DNA of 64,000 nt from Streptomyces sp. HM190 (GTDB lineage: Bacteria; Actinomycetota; Actinomycetes; Streptomycetales; Streptomycetaceae). A program made the translations under genes and the position numbers. The notes under the pieces are model-generated. The model was not told the origin of the DNA. It was given only the letters and a program-made list of their open reading frames with translations, and ran no database searches. Below, piece after piece: positions 35,152 through 43,239 of this stretch; within the stretch, counting starts at the first letter, position 1; every line of letters begins with the position of its first letter. Location of the stretch: NCBI RefSeq assembly GCF_009857135.1, contig NZ_CP047318.1, positions 7,006,001-7,070,000 on the forward strand. Direction: 5' to 3'.

Positions 35152-35831
35152 CGCACGCCTCCCGTCGCCAGGGGGCGGACGGAGCCGTGCGGGAGCTTGC
35201 GGACGAACGCCGAGCGCAGGGCGTGGTACGGGGCGTGCGGGTCGAAGAAGACGGCGTGCATCCGGGCGAGTTGGGCCCGCCGGTACTTCGCGAGCGGCCG
35301 CCGCTCCTCGTCCGCCCGCCGGGCCGCGGCCTTCGCGGTCCCGGGATCGCTCTGCGGCCGCGGCTTGGACGACCCGTCGGCGTACCGCCGCACGGCCGGC
35401 AGGACGGCGGCCGAGGCGGCGTCGGCTGCCTCGCCCCGGTACAGGTCGCTCCTGCCGACCTCAGGCACCGGGAAGGACTCGGCGGCCCAGACGTCACCGG
35501 CGTCCATCCCCGCCTCCGCCCGGAGCACCGTCACACCCCACCGGGTCGCGCCCTCGGTGATCGCCCGGTCCGGTGAGGACCGGCCGCGGTCGCCGGGCGG
35601 TCCCGGGTGCACGACGAGGCAGGTGTGCTCGCGCCACACCTCCTCGGGCAGCGCCGTCCTCAGCATCGGCGCGACGACCAGGTCCGGGCGCGCCGCGCGG
35701 ACGGCGGCCAGGGCCGCGTCGGCGCCGTGCGAGGCCGGCACGGCGTCGACCCGGTGACCCCGGTCGGACAGTTCCGCGTGCACCCGCTGGGAGAGGCTGT
35801 CGAGCGCGCTGGCTACGAGCAGGATGTCCAT
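35148..35831 (-). CDS. hypX: HypX-like protein with internal deletion (formyltransferase domain retained)
   Basis: HypX (about 550-580 residues) makes the CO ligand under air: an N-terminal formyl-THF transferase domain feeds formyl-CoA to a C-terminal enoyl-CoA-hydratase-like domain. This protein has 227 residues. Residues 1-~155 match the transferase (MDILLVASALDSLSQRVHAE, CLVVHPGPPGDRG, GMDAGDVW). From ~165 it jumps to what looks like the very end of HypX (ADEERRPLAKYRRAQLARMH, PYHALRSAFVRKLPH). About 340 residues are absent without a frameshift. It heads the maturation operon, overlapping the endopeptidase. The start has no clear ribosome site. Whether it is active, or CO comes from elsewhere, is open. 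Confidence 0.78.
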   Translation of the reverse strand: MDILLVASALDSLSQRVHAELSDRGHRVDAVPASHGADAALAAVRAARPDLVVAPMLRTALPEEVWREHTCLVVHPGPPGDRGRSSPDRAITEGATRWGVTVLRAEAGMDAGDVWAAESFPVPEVGRSDLYRGEAADAASAAVLPAVRRYADGSSKPRPQSDPGTAKAAARRADEERRPLAKYRRAQLARMHAVFFDPHAPYHALRSAFVRKLPHGSVRPLATGGVR

Positions 35832-35962
35832 GAGGGGGAATGGTGACCGGTTCCGGGAGGGCCGCGAAGGACCCCGGCGGCGTTTCGCCGGGCTCACCAC
35901 CCGACGCGTGCGTCCCTCGGCGCGCCCCGGTCGCCGTTAAGGTCGTGTCCGAGCGACTGGGG

Positions 35963-35977
35963 CACACCATCGGTGTG
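35963..35977. promoter_or_regulatory. Palindrome CACACC-N3-GGTGTG
   Basis: A perfect 6+6 bp inverted repeat, CACACCATCGGTGTG, lies in the 188-bp divergent gap between hypX (starts 35831, minus) and the thiamine-binding-like gene (starts 36020, plus). It may be an operator for either promoter; no regulator can be named. Confidence 0.35.
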
Positions 35978-36019
35978 ACGACAGAGCGCGCGGGTCGGGT
36001 CCGAGGTCATGGGGGCGTA

Positions 36020-36271
36020 GTGCGATTGCGAGTGGAGTTCACCACCGAGCCGTTCGACCTGGACGAGCCGCCCCGGCACGCGGTGGTCGCCCGCGACGTC
36101 ATCGAGGCCGCCGCGCTGGACGCGGTCGACGTGGGCCCCTTCGGCAACACCGCCGAGGGCGGCTCCGACGCCGTCCTCACGGCGGTCGACGCCCTGCTGC
36201 GCCGGGCCCTGGCGGCGGGCGCCACCCGGGTCTCGCTCCAGGTCAACGTGGTGGGGGAGGAGCAGGGGTGA
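36020..36271 (+). CDS. MTH1187/DUF77-type thiamine-binding-like protein
   Basis: The 83-residue protein (GTG 36020) reads VRLRVEFTTEPFDLDE, VDVGPFGNTAEGGSDAVL and GATRVSLQVNVV. That is the ferredoxin-like fold pattern of the MTH1187/YkoF thiamine-binding family (VEF-TTEPF, GPFGNTAEG, RVSLQV). It overlaps the next gene by 4 bp. Its role here is unknown; the pair sits between the hydrogenase maturation operon and the urate operon. In-frame sequence upstream of 36020 has no family resemblance. Confidence 0.65.
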   Translation: MRLRVEFTTEPFDLDEPPRHAVVARDVIEAAALDAVDVGPFGNTAEGGSDAVLTAVDALLRRALAAGATRVSLQVNVVGEEQG

Positions 36272-36645
36272 CCGCCACCGGGAACGACCCCTTCGTCGCG
36301 GCCGTCAAGCCGCTGGTCGACGCCATGGGCGGGGTCATGCTGCCGCCGGGCGAGGCCGGCCCCGACGACGTCGTGCTGTCCTGGCAGGGGGCCGACGTCG
36401 TGGCCGTCCGGCTGCCGCAGCTCGCCGAGTCGCTGGACCACATCCTCGCCGCGCTGGAGCGGGGGCACGGCAGGCCCCTCGCCGACCTCGACCGGAAGGC
36501 CAAGCAGGAGATCGTGCGGACGCTGGAGGCACGCGGCGCGTTCTCGGTGCGGCACGGCGTGGAGACCGTCGCGAGCGCGCTCGGCGTCAGCCGCTTCACC
36601 GTCTACAACTACCTGAACAGGGAGAACGCGGCCAAGGGGCGTTGA
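36268..36645 (+). CDS. Fis/HTH-type DNA-binding protein next to urate genes
   Basis: The 125-residue protein has an N-terminal domain (DPFVAAVKPLVDAMGGVMLP, VAVRLPQLAESLDHILAALE) and a C-terminal helix-turn-helix (VETVASALGVSRFTVYNYLN). The HTH resembles the Fis-type domain at the end of PucR/CdaR-like regulators. Its position directly upstream of uraD-uraH-uricase suggests it controls purine catabolism; the palindrome at 36684-36698 would be the first candidate target. The GTG start overlaps the preceding stop. Confidence 0.7.
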   Translation: MTATGNDPFVAAVKPLVDAMGGVMLPPGEAGPDDVVLSWQGADVVAVRLPQLAESLDHILAALERGHGRPLADLDRKAKQEIVRTLEARGAFSVRHGVETVASALGVSRFTVYNYLNRENAAKGR

Positions 36646-36683
36646 CGGGCGGTTCCGTCGACTCCCGTACGCCCCGCGTCTTT

Positions 36684-36724
36684 TCAACAAACTGTTGACG
36701 CGGTGTCGTCGCGGGGCGTTAGCT
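36684..36724 (+). promoter_or_regulatory. Promoter and operator of the urate operon
   Basis: TTGACG (36695-36700) and TTAGCT (36719-36724) are spaced by 18 bp. A perfect palindrome TCAACA-N3-TGTTGA (36684-36698) overlaps the -35 hexamer, so a protein bound there should block RNA polymerase. Transcription would start about 30 bp before the uraD GTG. Confidence 0.6.
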
Positions 36725-36763
36725 TGCCGTAGCCAGTCCAGCACCACGGCCACGGAGGCTCCT

Positions 36764-37273
36764 GTGAGTTCGCGTTCCTCGGCGCCCGGCCTCGCCCGGT
36801 TCAACACCCTGGAGAGGCAAGCCGCCGTCGCCGCGCTCCACGAGGCGTGCGCCTCGGCGGAGTGGGGGCGCAGACTCCTGGCCGGCCGCCCCTACGCCAC
36901 CGTCGGCGACCTCCTCGCCGCCAGTGACGCCGCCATGGCCGAGCTGACCGCCGGGGACCTGGCGGAGGCGATGGCCGGACACCCGCCGATCGGCCGACCC
37001 ACGCCGGGCGACGCGACCTCCGCCCGGGAACAGCGCGGCATGGCCGGCGCCTCCGACGCGCTCAGGGCCGAGATGCTCGACCTGAACCTGGCGTACCAGG
37101 AGAAGTTCGGCCATGTCTTCCTGATCTGCGCCACCGGCCGCACCGGCGAGCAGATGCGCGACGCGGTCGCCGAGCGCATCGGCAACACCCCGGAGGAGGA
37201 ACGGGAGATCGTCCGCGTCGAACTGGGCAAGATCAACCGCATCCGCCTGACCCGACTGGTCGAAGAGGACTGA
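36764..37273 (+). CDS. uraD: OHCU decarboxylase
   Basis: The 169-residue enzyme converts 2-oxo-4-hydroxy-4-carboxy-5-ureidoimidazoline to (S)-allantoin. Conserved features are FNTLERQAAVAALHEACASA, MAGHPPIGRPT with the catalytic His, YQEKFGHVFLICATGRTGEQ and ELGKINRIRLTRLV. The GTG at 36764 follows GGAGGCTCCT. It is the first gene of uraD-uraH-uricase-deaminase, all on the plus strand with short gaps. Confidence 0.93.
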   Translation: MSSRSSAPGLARFNTLERQAAVAALHEACASAEWGRRLLAGRPYATVGDLLAASDAAMAELTAGDLAEAMAGHPPIGRPTPGDATSAREQRGMAGASDALRAEMLDLNLAYQEKFGHVFLICATGRTGEQMRDAVAERIGNTPEEEREIVRVELGKINRIRLTRLVEED

Positions 37274-37280
37274 GAGCAGC

Positions 37281-37670
37281 ATGAGCACCAGCACCACGGC
37301 CTCCGTGTCCACGCACGTCCTGGACACCAGCGTCGGCCGCCCCGCCCCCGGGGTCGCCGTCCGCCTCGCCGCCCGTGAGGGACGCGACGCCGACTGGCGG
37401 GCCCTCGGCGGTTCCGCGACCGACACCGACGGCCGGTGCAGGGACCTCCCGGCGCTGCCGGAAGGGACGACCCACGTACGGCTCGACTTCGCCGTGGAGC
37501 CGTACTTCGAGACCAAGCGAGCCGAGACACAGCAGGACGCCCCCGCGCATCGGGACAGCGGTGTGTTCTTCCCCGAGGTGGTCATCACGTTCGCCGTCGA
37601 AGCCGGCGAGCACTACCACGTACCGCTGCTGCTCAACCCGTTCGGCTACTCCGTATACCGAGGGAGTTAG
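37281..37670 (+). CDS. uraH: 5-Hydroxyisourate hydrolase (transthyretin-like)
   Basis: The 129-residue protein has the N-terminal VSTHVLDTSVGRPAPGVAVRL signature, the DGRCRDL block and the C-terminal HYHVPLLLNPFGYSVYRGS, with YRGS diagnostic of the hydrolase rather than transthyretin. It opens the ring of 5-hydroxyisourate formed by uricase and passes OHCU to UraD. It is 7 bp after uraD. Confidence 0.95.
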   Translation: MSTSTTASVSTHVLDTSVGRPAPGVAVRLAAREGRDADWRALGGSATDTDGRCRDLPALPEGTTHVRLDFAVEPYFETKRAETQQDAPAHRDSGVFFPEVVITFAVEAGEHYHVPLLLNPFGYSVYRGS

Positions 37671-37675
37671 CACCC

Positions 37676-38578
37676 ATGCCCATCCTTGGACAGAACCAGT
37701 ACGGCAAGGCCGAGAACCGCGTCGTACGCATCACGCGGGACGGCGCCACCCACCACATCAAGGACCTGAACGTCTCCGTGGCCCTCTCCGGCGACATGGA
37801 CGAGGTCCACCTCTCCGGCTCCAACGCGCACGTCCTGCCGACGGACACCACCAAGAACACGGTGTACGCCTTCGCCAAGGAGCACGGCATCGAGTCCGCC
37901 GAACAGTTCGGCATCCATCTCGCCCGGCACTTCGTGACCTCCCAGCCGGCCATCCACCGGGCCCGCATACGCATCGAGGAGTACTCCTGGGAGCGCATCG
38001 CGCACTCCGGGAAGGGCGCGCACTCGTTCGTCCGCGCGGGCCGGGAGACACGGCTCGCGCAGATCACCTACGACGGCTCGGCGTGGGAGGTCGTCTCCGG
38101 CCTCAAGGACCTCACCGTCATGAACTCGACCCACTCCGAGTTCTGGGGCTACGTCAAGGACAGGTACACGACCCTCCCCGAGGCGCACGACCGCATCCTC
38201 GCCACCGACGTCTCCGGCCGCTGGCGGTTCAACTGGACCGACGACGAGCAGCCGGCGCCCGCCTGGGACACGTCGTACGAGCAGGTCAAGCGGCACATGC
38301 TGGAGGCCTTCGCGGAGACGTACTCCCTGTCGCTCCAGCAGACCCTCTACGCGATGGGCGCCCGGATCATCGACCACCGCGGTGAGATCGACGAGGTCCG
38401 CTTCTCCCTGCCGAACAAGCACCACTTCCTGGTCGACCTCGGCCCGTTCGGCCTGGAGAACGACACCGCCGACGGAGCCGTGTACTTCGCCGCCGACCGG
38501 CCCTACGGCCTCATCGAGGCGACCGTCCTGCGGGACGGCGCCGAGGCACGCATCCCGGCCGATCTCACCAACCTCTGA
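37676..38578 (+). CDS. Urate oxidase (uricase)
   Basis: The 300-residue cofactor-free T-fold oxidase turns urate, O2 and water into 5-hydroxyisourate and H2O2. Present are NQYGKAENRVVRI with the catalytic Lys, LPTDTTKNTVYAFAKEHGI with the catalytic Thr, MNSTHSEFWGYVKDRYTTLP and LPNKHHFLVDL near the end. The start ATG 37676 lies 5 bp after uraH. H2O2 must be removed; no catalase is in the window. Confidence 0.95.
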   Translation: MPILGQNQYGKAENRVVRITRDGATHHIKDLNVSVALSGDMDEVHLSGSNAHVLPTDTTKNTVYAFAKEHGIESAEQFGIHLARHFVTSQPAIHRARIRIEEYSWERIAHSGKGAHSFVRAGRETRLAQITYDGSAWEVVSGLKDLTVMNSTHSEFWGYVKDRYTTLPEAHDRILATDVSGRWRFNWTDDEQPAPAWDTSYEQVKRHMLEAFAETYSLSLQQTLYAMGARIIDHRGEIDEVRFSLPNKHHFLVDLGPFGLENDTADGAVYFAADRPYGLIEATVLRDGAEARIPADLTNL

Positions 38579-38619
38579 CGCGGACCCGGACCGTACACCG
38601 GGAGTTGGGACGAACAACG

Positions 38620-39993
38620 ATGGCACAGCGCATCGTCATCGAGAACGCGGCGATCGCGACCGTGGACGCGCGGGACACCGAGCACGCGTCGGGCCACGTG
38701 GTCGTCGCGGACGACGTGATCGAGTCGGTCGGCGCGGGCCCGGCACCCGAGGGCCTGACGGACGTCGTCCGCCGGATCGACGCCACCGGACATCTGGTGA
38801 CCCCCGGCCTGGTCAACACCCACCACCACTTCTACCAGTGGATCACCCGGGGCCTCGCCACCGACCACAACCTCTTCGACTGGCTCGTCGCGCTCTACCC
38901 GACCTGGGCCCGCATCGACGAGCAGATGACGTACGCGGCGGCCCGGGGCTCCCTCGCGATGATGGCCCGCGGCGGAGTCACGACCGCGATGGACCACCAC
39001 TACGTCTTCCCGAAGGGCTCCGGCGACCTGTCGGGCTCCATCATCCGGGCGGCCCGCGAGACCGGCGTCCGCTTCACCCTCGCCCGCGGCTCCATGGACC
39101 GCAGCGAGAAGGACGGCGGACTGCCCCCGGACTTCGCCGTCGAGACTCTCGACGGGGCGCTCGCCGCCACCGAGGCGACCGTGCGCGCCCACCACGACGC
39201 CTCCTTCGGCGCCATGACCCAGGTGGCCGTCGCCCCCTGCTCGCCGTTCTCCGTCTCGACCGAACTGCTCAAGCAGGGAGCCGAGTTGGCCCGCCGCCTC
39301 GGGGTGCGGCTGCACACGCACGGCTCGGAGACGGTCGAGGAGGAGAAGTTCTGCCACGAGCTGTTCGGCATGGGCCCCACCGACTACTTCGAGTCCACGG
39401 GCTGGCTCGGCGAGGACGTGTGGATGGCGCACTGCGTCCACATGAACGACTCCGACATCGACGCCTTCGCCCGCACCCGGACCGGAGTCGCCCACTGCCC
39501 GTCCTCCAACGCCCGCCTCGCCGCCGGTATCGCCCGCGTCCCCGACATGCTGGCGGCCGGCGTCCCGGTCGGCCTGGGCGTCGACGGCACCGCCTCCAAC
39601 GAGTCCGGCGAACTCCACACCGAGCTGCGCAACGCGCTCCTCGTCAACCGGCTCGGCCCCCACCGCGAAGCCGCCCTCACCGCCCGCCAGGCGCTGCGCC
39701 TTGGCACCTACGGCGGCGCCCAGGTCCTCGGCCGGGCCGCCGAGATCGGCTCCCTGGAGCCGGGCAAGCTCGCCGACCTGGTCCTGTGGAAGCTGGACAC
39801 CCTCGCCCACGCCTCCATCGCCGACCCGGTGGCCGCCCTGGTCCTCGGCGCGGCGGCCCCGGTGACCCTGTCGCTGGTGGGCGGCCGGGCCGTCGTGGAG
39901 GACGGCCGCCTGCTGCACGTGGACGAGGACGCGATCGCCCGCTCGACACGGGACGAGGCCCGCCGACTGGCCCGGATCGCGGCCGGGCACTGA
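38620..39993 (+). CDS. 8-Oxoguanine deaminase (TrzA/ATZ-like amidohydrolase)
   Basis: The 457-residue metal-dependent deaminase has the metal-binding TPGLVNTHHHFYQW, ARGGVTTAMDHHYVFPKG, THGSETVEEEKFC, WMAHCVHMNDSDI, GVAHCPSSNARLAAGIA and the Asp in LGVDGTASNESG. The NTHHHFYQWxTRG and CPSSNARLA signatures are those of 8-oxoguanine deaminase, giving urate. It closes the operon logically: 8-oxoguanine to urate, then uricase, UraH and UraD. Guanine or related triazine substrates cannot be excluded. Confidence 0.88.
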   Translation: MAQRIVIENAAIATVDARDTEHASGHVVVADDVIESVGAGPAPEGLTDVVRRIDATGHLVTPGLVNTHHHFYQWITRGLATDHNLFDWLVALYPTWARIDEQMTYAAARGSLAMMARGGVTTAMDHHYVFPKGSGDLSGSIIRAARETGVRFTLARGSMDRSEKDGGLPPDFAVETLDGALAATEATVRAHHDASFGAMTQVAVAPCSPFSVSTELLKQGAELARRLGVRLHTHGSETVEEEKFCHELFGMGPTDYFESTGWLGEDVWMAHCVHMNDSDIDAFARTRTGVAHCPSSNARLAAGIARVPDMLAAGVPVGLGVDGTASNESGELHTELRNALLVNRLGPHREAALTARQALRLGTYGGAQVLGRAAEIGSLEPGKLADLVLWKLDTLAHASIADPVAALVLGAAAPVTLSLVGGRAVVEDGRLLHVDEDAIARSTRDEARRLARIAAGH

Positions 39994-40053
39994 CCCCGTC
40001 ACCCCGCGCCGACGCCGCGGCGGCAGCCACGCCCGCGCGTACGGCGCCGGACT

Positions 40054-40081
40054 CCGGCCGAGGGGGACGGCCCTCGGCCGG
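40054..40081 (+). terminator. Terminator of the urate operon
   Basis: CCGGCCGAGGG (40054-40064) pairs perfectly with CCCTCGGCCGG (40071-40081) across a 6-nt loop, 61 bp after the deaminase stop. The remaining sequence up to 40253 shows no gene. Confidence 0.75.
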
Positions 40082-40253
40082 ACGCCGTGGACCCGAGCGG
40101 GGTCCGCGGCGCCCGTCTCCGGGGCGCACCCCCGGCGGTGCGCCCCGGAACGGTGCGGTCGGCCGTGCGGCCCCGGGCCCCGACGGCGCGCCCGTCGACG
40201 GCGGCCGGACCTCGGCACACGGGCCGGGCCTGGGCGGGTGGCCGTCCGGCCTC

Positions 40254-42464
40254 TCAGGAGAGTGCCGTGAGCCGCTCCCACACCTGTGTGGCCACCGTGT
40301 ACGTGTCCCCGGCCGGCTCGGTGGCGAGCGGCCCCGGGTCACGGATCCAGCCGTCCTCCAGGGCGAACCAGTCGATCTTCCCCGGCGCCCGCCCCGCGGC
40401 GAGCGCGGCCCGCAGTTCCTCGAAGTACGTCGACCAGCGCAGCCGGTACAGTCCGCCGACCAGGCCCGCCCACTCCCGGTTCGCGTAGTCCCGCAGCCCC
40501 GCGTCCGCGCCCGCGCGGGTGCCCCACACGGTCAGCAGCGACAGGTTGTCGTACGCCAGCCGCTCCCGCTCGGCGTCGTCCGCCCCCCAGGCGCGCGCGT
40601 CCGCGACCCAACGGCCCAGCAGATGCCGGGAGTCGGTGGCCAGCAGCCGGTCCAGCAGCTCCATCAGGCACAGCCAGACCTCGGCCAGCTCCTTCAGCAG
40701 GGCCGCGTCCCGTGCGTCGTACGCCTCCTTGATCCGCGGCAGCAGGACGCGGCTGCGGTTGGACAGGGTCTGCCGGGCCACGTCGAGGAGGTCCCGCCGG
40801 TAGGCGGACGAGGTGCGCAACCCGGCCCGCACACGCAGCAGTTCACCCAGCGCGGGTTCCAGGTCCGCCGCCGCGTACCGGAGCTGCTTGGGCGACCAGC
40901 GGGCCGCCCGGACGACGGTGAGCGCCGGACGCGCACCGAACAGGCCGTCGGCGCCCTCGCTCCACCCGTCGGCGCGCGTGGTGCCGTAGACGGTGCGGCG
41001 CAGGATGTCCCAGGCCGCCTCGGCATGCGGGTCGCGGGCGCCGTAGCGCGCGTGCGCCCAGTCGGCGAACCAGGTTCTCAGGTCCAGCTCGCCCTCGCGC
41101 CAGGCGAGTTCGGAGAAGAGGGCGAACGCCGCCGGGTTGTTGTCCGCGGCCTCCGGCAGCAGCGCGATCCCGCGCAGCGCGCTGCCGGGCTCGGTGCGCC
41201 ACTTCTCGTACAGCTCCGCCCAGTCGCGGGTGTTGGCGCCGAGGGCGGTGTGGCCGCCGAAGTTCCAGATCGAGCCGAACGCGTACGGGGTGCCGCCCCA
41301 GTCGGCCTCGCGGTCGGTGACCGTGGGGAAACGGTCGGAGAGGCCGTCGACGACGAGCATGTGCTCCTTGTCGACGGCGTCGACGAGGGCGCGCGGCGGG
41401 TTGTGCTGCCAGCCGAGGATCACCCAGGTGGCGTCGGGGTGGGACCGCCGCAGCGCCCGCTCGACGCCCTTCGCCGCGTCGGCCACGGGCACGTCGCCGG
41501 GGTCGCCGCCCTCGTGCAGCAGGTCCATCTTGTACAGGGTCGACGCCCCGCCGAACAACTGGTCCTGCGTGCGGTAGAAGGCCGCCGCGACCCGCGCGAA
41601 GGCGTCCGTGCGCGGGTCCAGCCAGTCGGGGCGGGCGAACCCCATCCACGTGCCCTGCGGGACCGTCCGCGCCCCCGGCACACGCTCGGCGAAGCCCGGC
41701 GGGACCGTGCCGAAGTAGCCGGGGAACACCGGGGTCATGCCCAGCTCGCGCACCCGGTCGGCGATCCGGCGGCCGAGCGCCGCGCGGGCGTCGAGGAGCT
41801 GCCGGGAGACGGGGGAGGGGAACGCCGACAGGTTCTGCAGCAGCCACCATGGCTGGTGCGCGGGGCCCGGGATCCACGCCCGCAGCTCCTCCTCCCCGTA
41901 CCCGAACTCCTGGAACACCCGGTGATACAGCGCGTCCGCGCCGGCCTGGACGAAGATCTCGTTGTAACCGTGCAGGGCCAGCACGTCCAGCTCGCGCTCC
42001 CAGTAGGACCAGTCGAGGTAGGCGCCCGTGTAGCCGTCGTTGGTGTCGTTCAGGGCGAAGCGGTGGGGGACGTTCGCGCGCCGGGTGACGGTGCCGTCGA
42101 GACCCGGCAGGGCGCGGGGGAGGTCGGTCTGCTCGCCCGCCCAGTTGATCTCGGCGTACGCGACGTGCCGCAGGTACCAGTTCAGACCCGTGAGCCGGGT
42201 CGCCGGGGTGTCGCCGGTGACGGTGATCCGCCCGGTGCCGCCCGCGAGGTGGAAGGTGTCCCGCTCGGTCCCCCCGGCGAACGTGATCTGCCGCCAGTGG
42301 TCCGGCAGCAGCCGCCGGGCCGCCGCCGTAGCCGCCGTGTCCCCCGGCCCGTCCGCGCCGGGCGCGTCGTCCGAGGGCGTCGCGCGGGCGGGGGAGCACG
42401 CGACCGCCGCCCCCGCCGAACCGGCGGCGAAGGCGGCGAGAAGGGCACGGCGGGCGAGCGGCAT
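40254..42464 (-). CDS. Secreted/lipoprotein alpha-N-acetylglucosaminidase (GH89)
   Basis: The 736-residue protein begins with an RR-containing hydrophobic export signal ending AAVAC, a possible Tat-lipobox. GH89 (NAGLU) features follow: LTGLNWYLRHVAYAEINWAG, ALNDTNDGYTGAYLDWSYWE, MALHGYNEIF-like, ELGMTPVFPGYFGTVP, KMDLLHEGGDPGDVP, WVILGWQHNPP and SIWNFGGHTALGAN, with the helical C-terminal domain. It would release terminal alpha-GlcNAc outside the cell. The ATG at 42464 starts the signal. It is a single-gene unit between the urate operon and a thioesterase. Confidence 0.88.
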   Translation of the reverse strand: MPLARRALLAAFAAGSAGAAVACSPARATPSDDAPGADGPGDTAATAAARRLLPDHWRQITFAGGTERDTFHLAGGTGRITVTGDTPATRLTGLNWYLRHVAYAEINWAGEQTDLPRALPGLDGTVTRRANVPHRFALNDTNDGYTGAYLDWSYWERELDVLALHGYNEIFVQAGADALYHRVFQEFGYGEEELRAWIPGPAHQPWWLLQNLSAFPSPVSRQLLDARAALGRRIADRVRELGMTPVFPGYFGTVPPGFAERVPGARTVPQGTWMGFARPDWLDPRTDAFARVAAAFYRTQDQLFGGASTLYKMDLLHEGGDPGDVPVADAAKGVERALRRSHPDATWVILGWQHNPPRALVDAVDKEHMLVVDGLSDRFPTVTDREADWGGTPYAFGSIWNFGGHTALGANTRDWAELYEKWRTEPGSALRGIALLPEAADNNPAAFALFSELAWREGELDLRTWFADWAHARYGARDPHAEAAWDILRRTVYGTTRADGWSEGADGLFGARPALTVVRAARWSPKQLRYAAADLEPALGELLRVRAGLRTSSAYRRDLLDVARQTLSNRSRVLLPRIKEAYDARDAALLKELAEVWLCLMELLDRLLATDSRHLLGRWVADARAWGADDAERERLAYDNLSLLTVWGTRAGADAGLRDYANREWAGLVGGLYRLRWSTYFEELRAALAAGRAPGKIDWFALEDGWIRDPGPLATEPAGDTYTVATQVWERLTALS

Positions 42465-42724
42465 GGTGTCTCCGGGTGCGAGTGGGGGTACGCCGTGGCA
42501 GGAATACCCACCGAACCGGTCCTTCCGCACCGACACACGGCCACAAGGGGGAGAACCAGCCGTGAACGGACCTGCGGGCGACGTACGCGGCGGCCACGAC
42601 CACGGTCGGTCCGGGGTGTCACCGTCCGCGCCGACCGTGGTCGTGGCCGTCTGCGGATGCGCCCCGCGGCCGCGCGCCGGCCGGCCGGACGACGGTCACG
42701 CTCCGGCCGGGCCCCGGGCCGGGC

Positions 42725-43147
42725 TCACAGCCCGAACAGCGCTGGGTCGTCCGCCAGTTCCCTGAAGTACGCACCCGGGTCGGCGACCAGCTTGCGCGCC
42801 GTGAGGTCCATCAGGCCGCCCACACCGGTGATCTCGGCGGCCACCGTGCCGTCGGTCCTGCGGATCGTCTGCTCGATCCGGAAGGTCCTGCCCTCGCCCC
42901 AGAAGAAGACGCACGTCACCTCGACCTCGTCACCGGCGAGCAGCTCGCGCCGGTAGCGGATCGTCGTCTCCAGCGCGACGGGGCCGACGCCCCTCGCCAT
43001 CAGATCGGCCTGACGGATCCCGGCGGCCTGGAGCAGCGACCAGCGCGCGTGCTCCCCGTACTGGAGGTACACGCTCTGGTTGAGGTGCCCCTGTACGTCG
43101 GTCTCGTATCCCCGGACGGTCACCGGGACGGAAAACGGCTCGGACAC
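42725..43147 (-). CDS. Acyl-CoA thioesterase (4HBT hotdog fold)
   Basis: The 140-residue hotdog-fold protein has VRGYETDVQGHLNQSVYLQY with the catalytic Asp and VGPVALETTIRYRRELLAGDEVEV, typical of the 4-hydroxybenzoyl-CoA thioesterase family. It hydrolyses acyl-CoA to acid and CoA; the chain is unknown. The GTG at 43147 follows AGGGG. A short palindrome upstream may be its operator. Confidence 0.85.
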   Translation of the reverse strand: MSEPFSVPVTVRGYETDVQGHLNQSVYLQYGEHARWSLLQAAGIRQADLMARGVGPVALETTIRYRRELLAGDEVEVTCVFFWGEGRTFRIEQTIRRTDGTVAAEITGVGGLMDLTARKLVADPGAYFRELADDPALFGL

Positions 43148-43196
43148 GACTACCCCTCGACTGCCTCAGCGGCGAACAGGACGGACGCAAGCTTAC

Positions 43197-43210
43197 TGAG
43201 CGCTTGCTCA
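43197..43210. promoter_or_regulatory. Palindrome TGAGC-N4-GCTCA upstream of thioesterase
   Basis: TGAGCGCTTGCTCA is a 5+5 bp inverted repeat 50 bp upstream of the thioesterase GTG. The layout recalls TetR-family operators of acyl-CoA genes. No regulator gene is adjacent. Confidence 0.35.
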
Positions 43211-43239
43211 TTGCGGGGCGGCGGTCCGGCCCCGCCCGG

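Noticed and set aside
38382..42956. A plus-strand open frame of over 1500 codons across the deaminase and GH89 genes
   Set aside because: It reads Arg/Pro/Gly-rich nonsense antisense or out of frame to two clear enzyme genes. Such long shadows are expected at this GC content.
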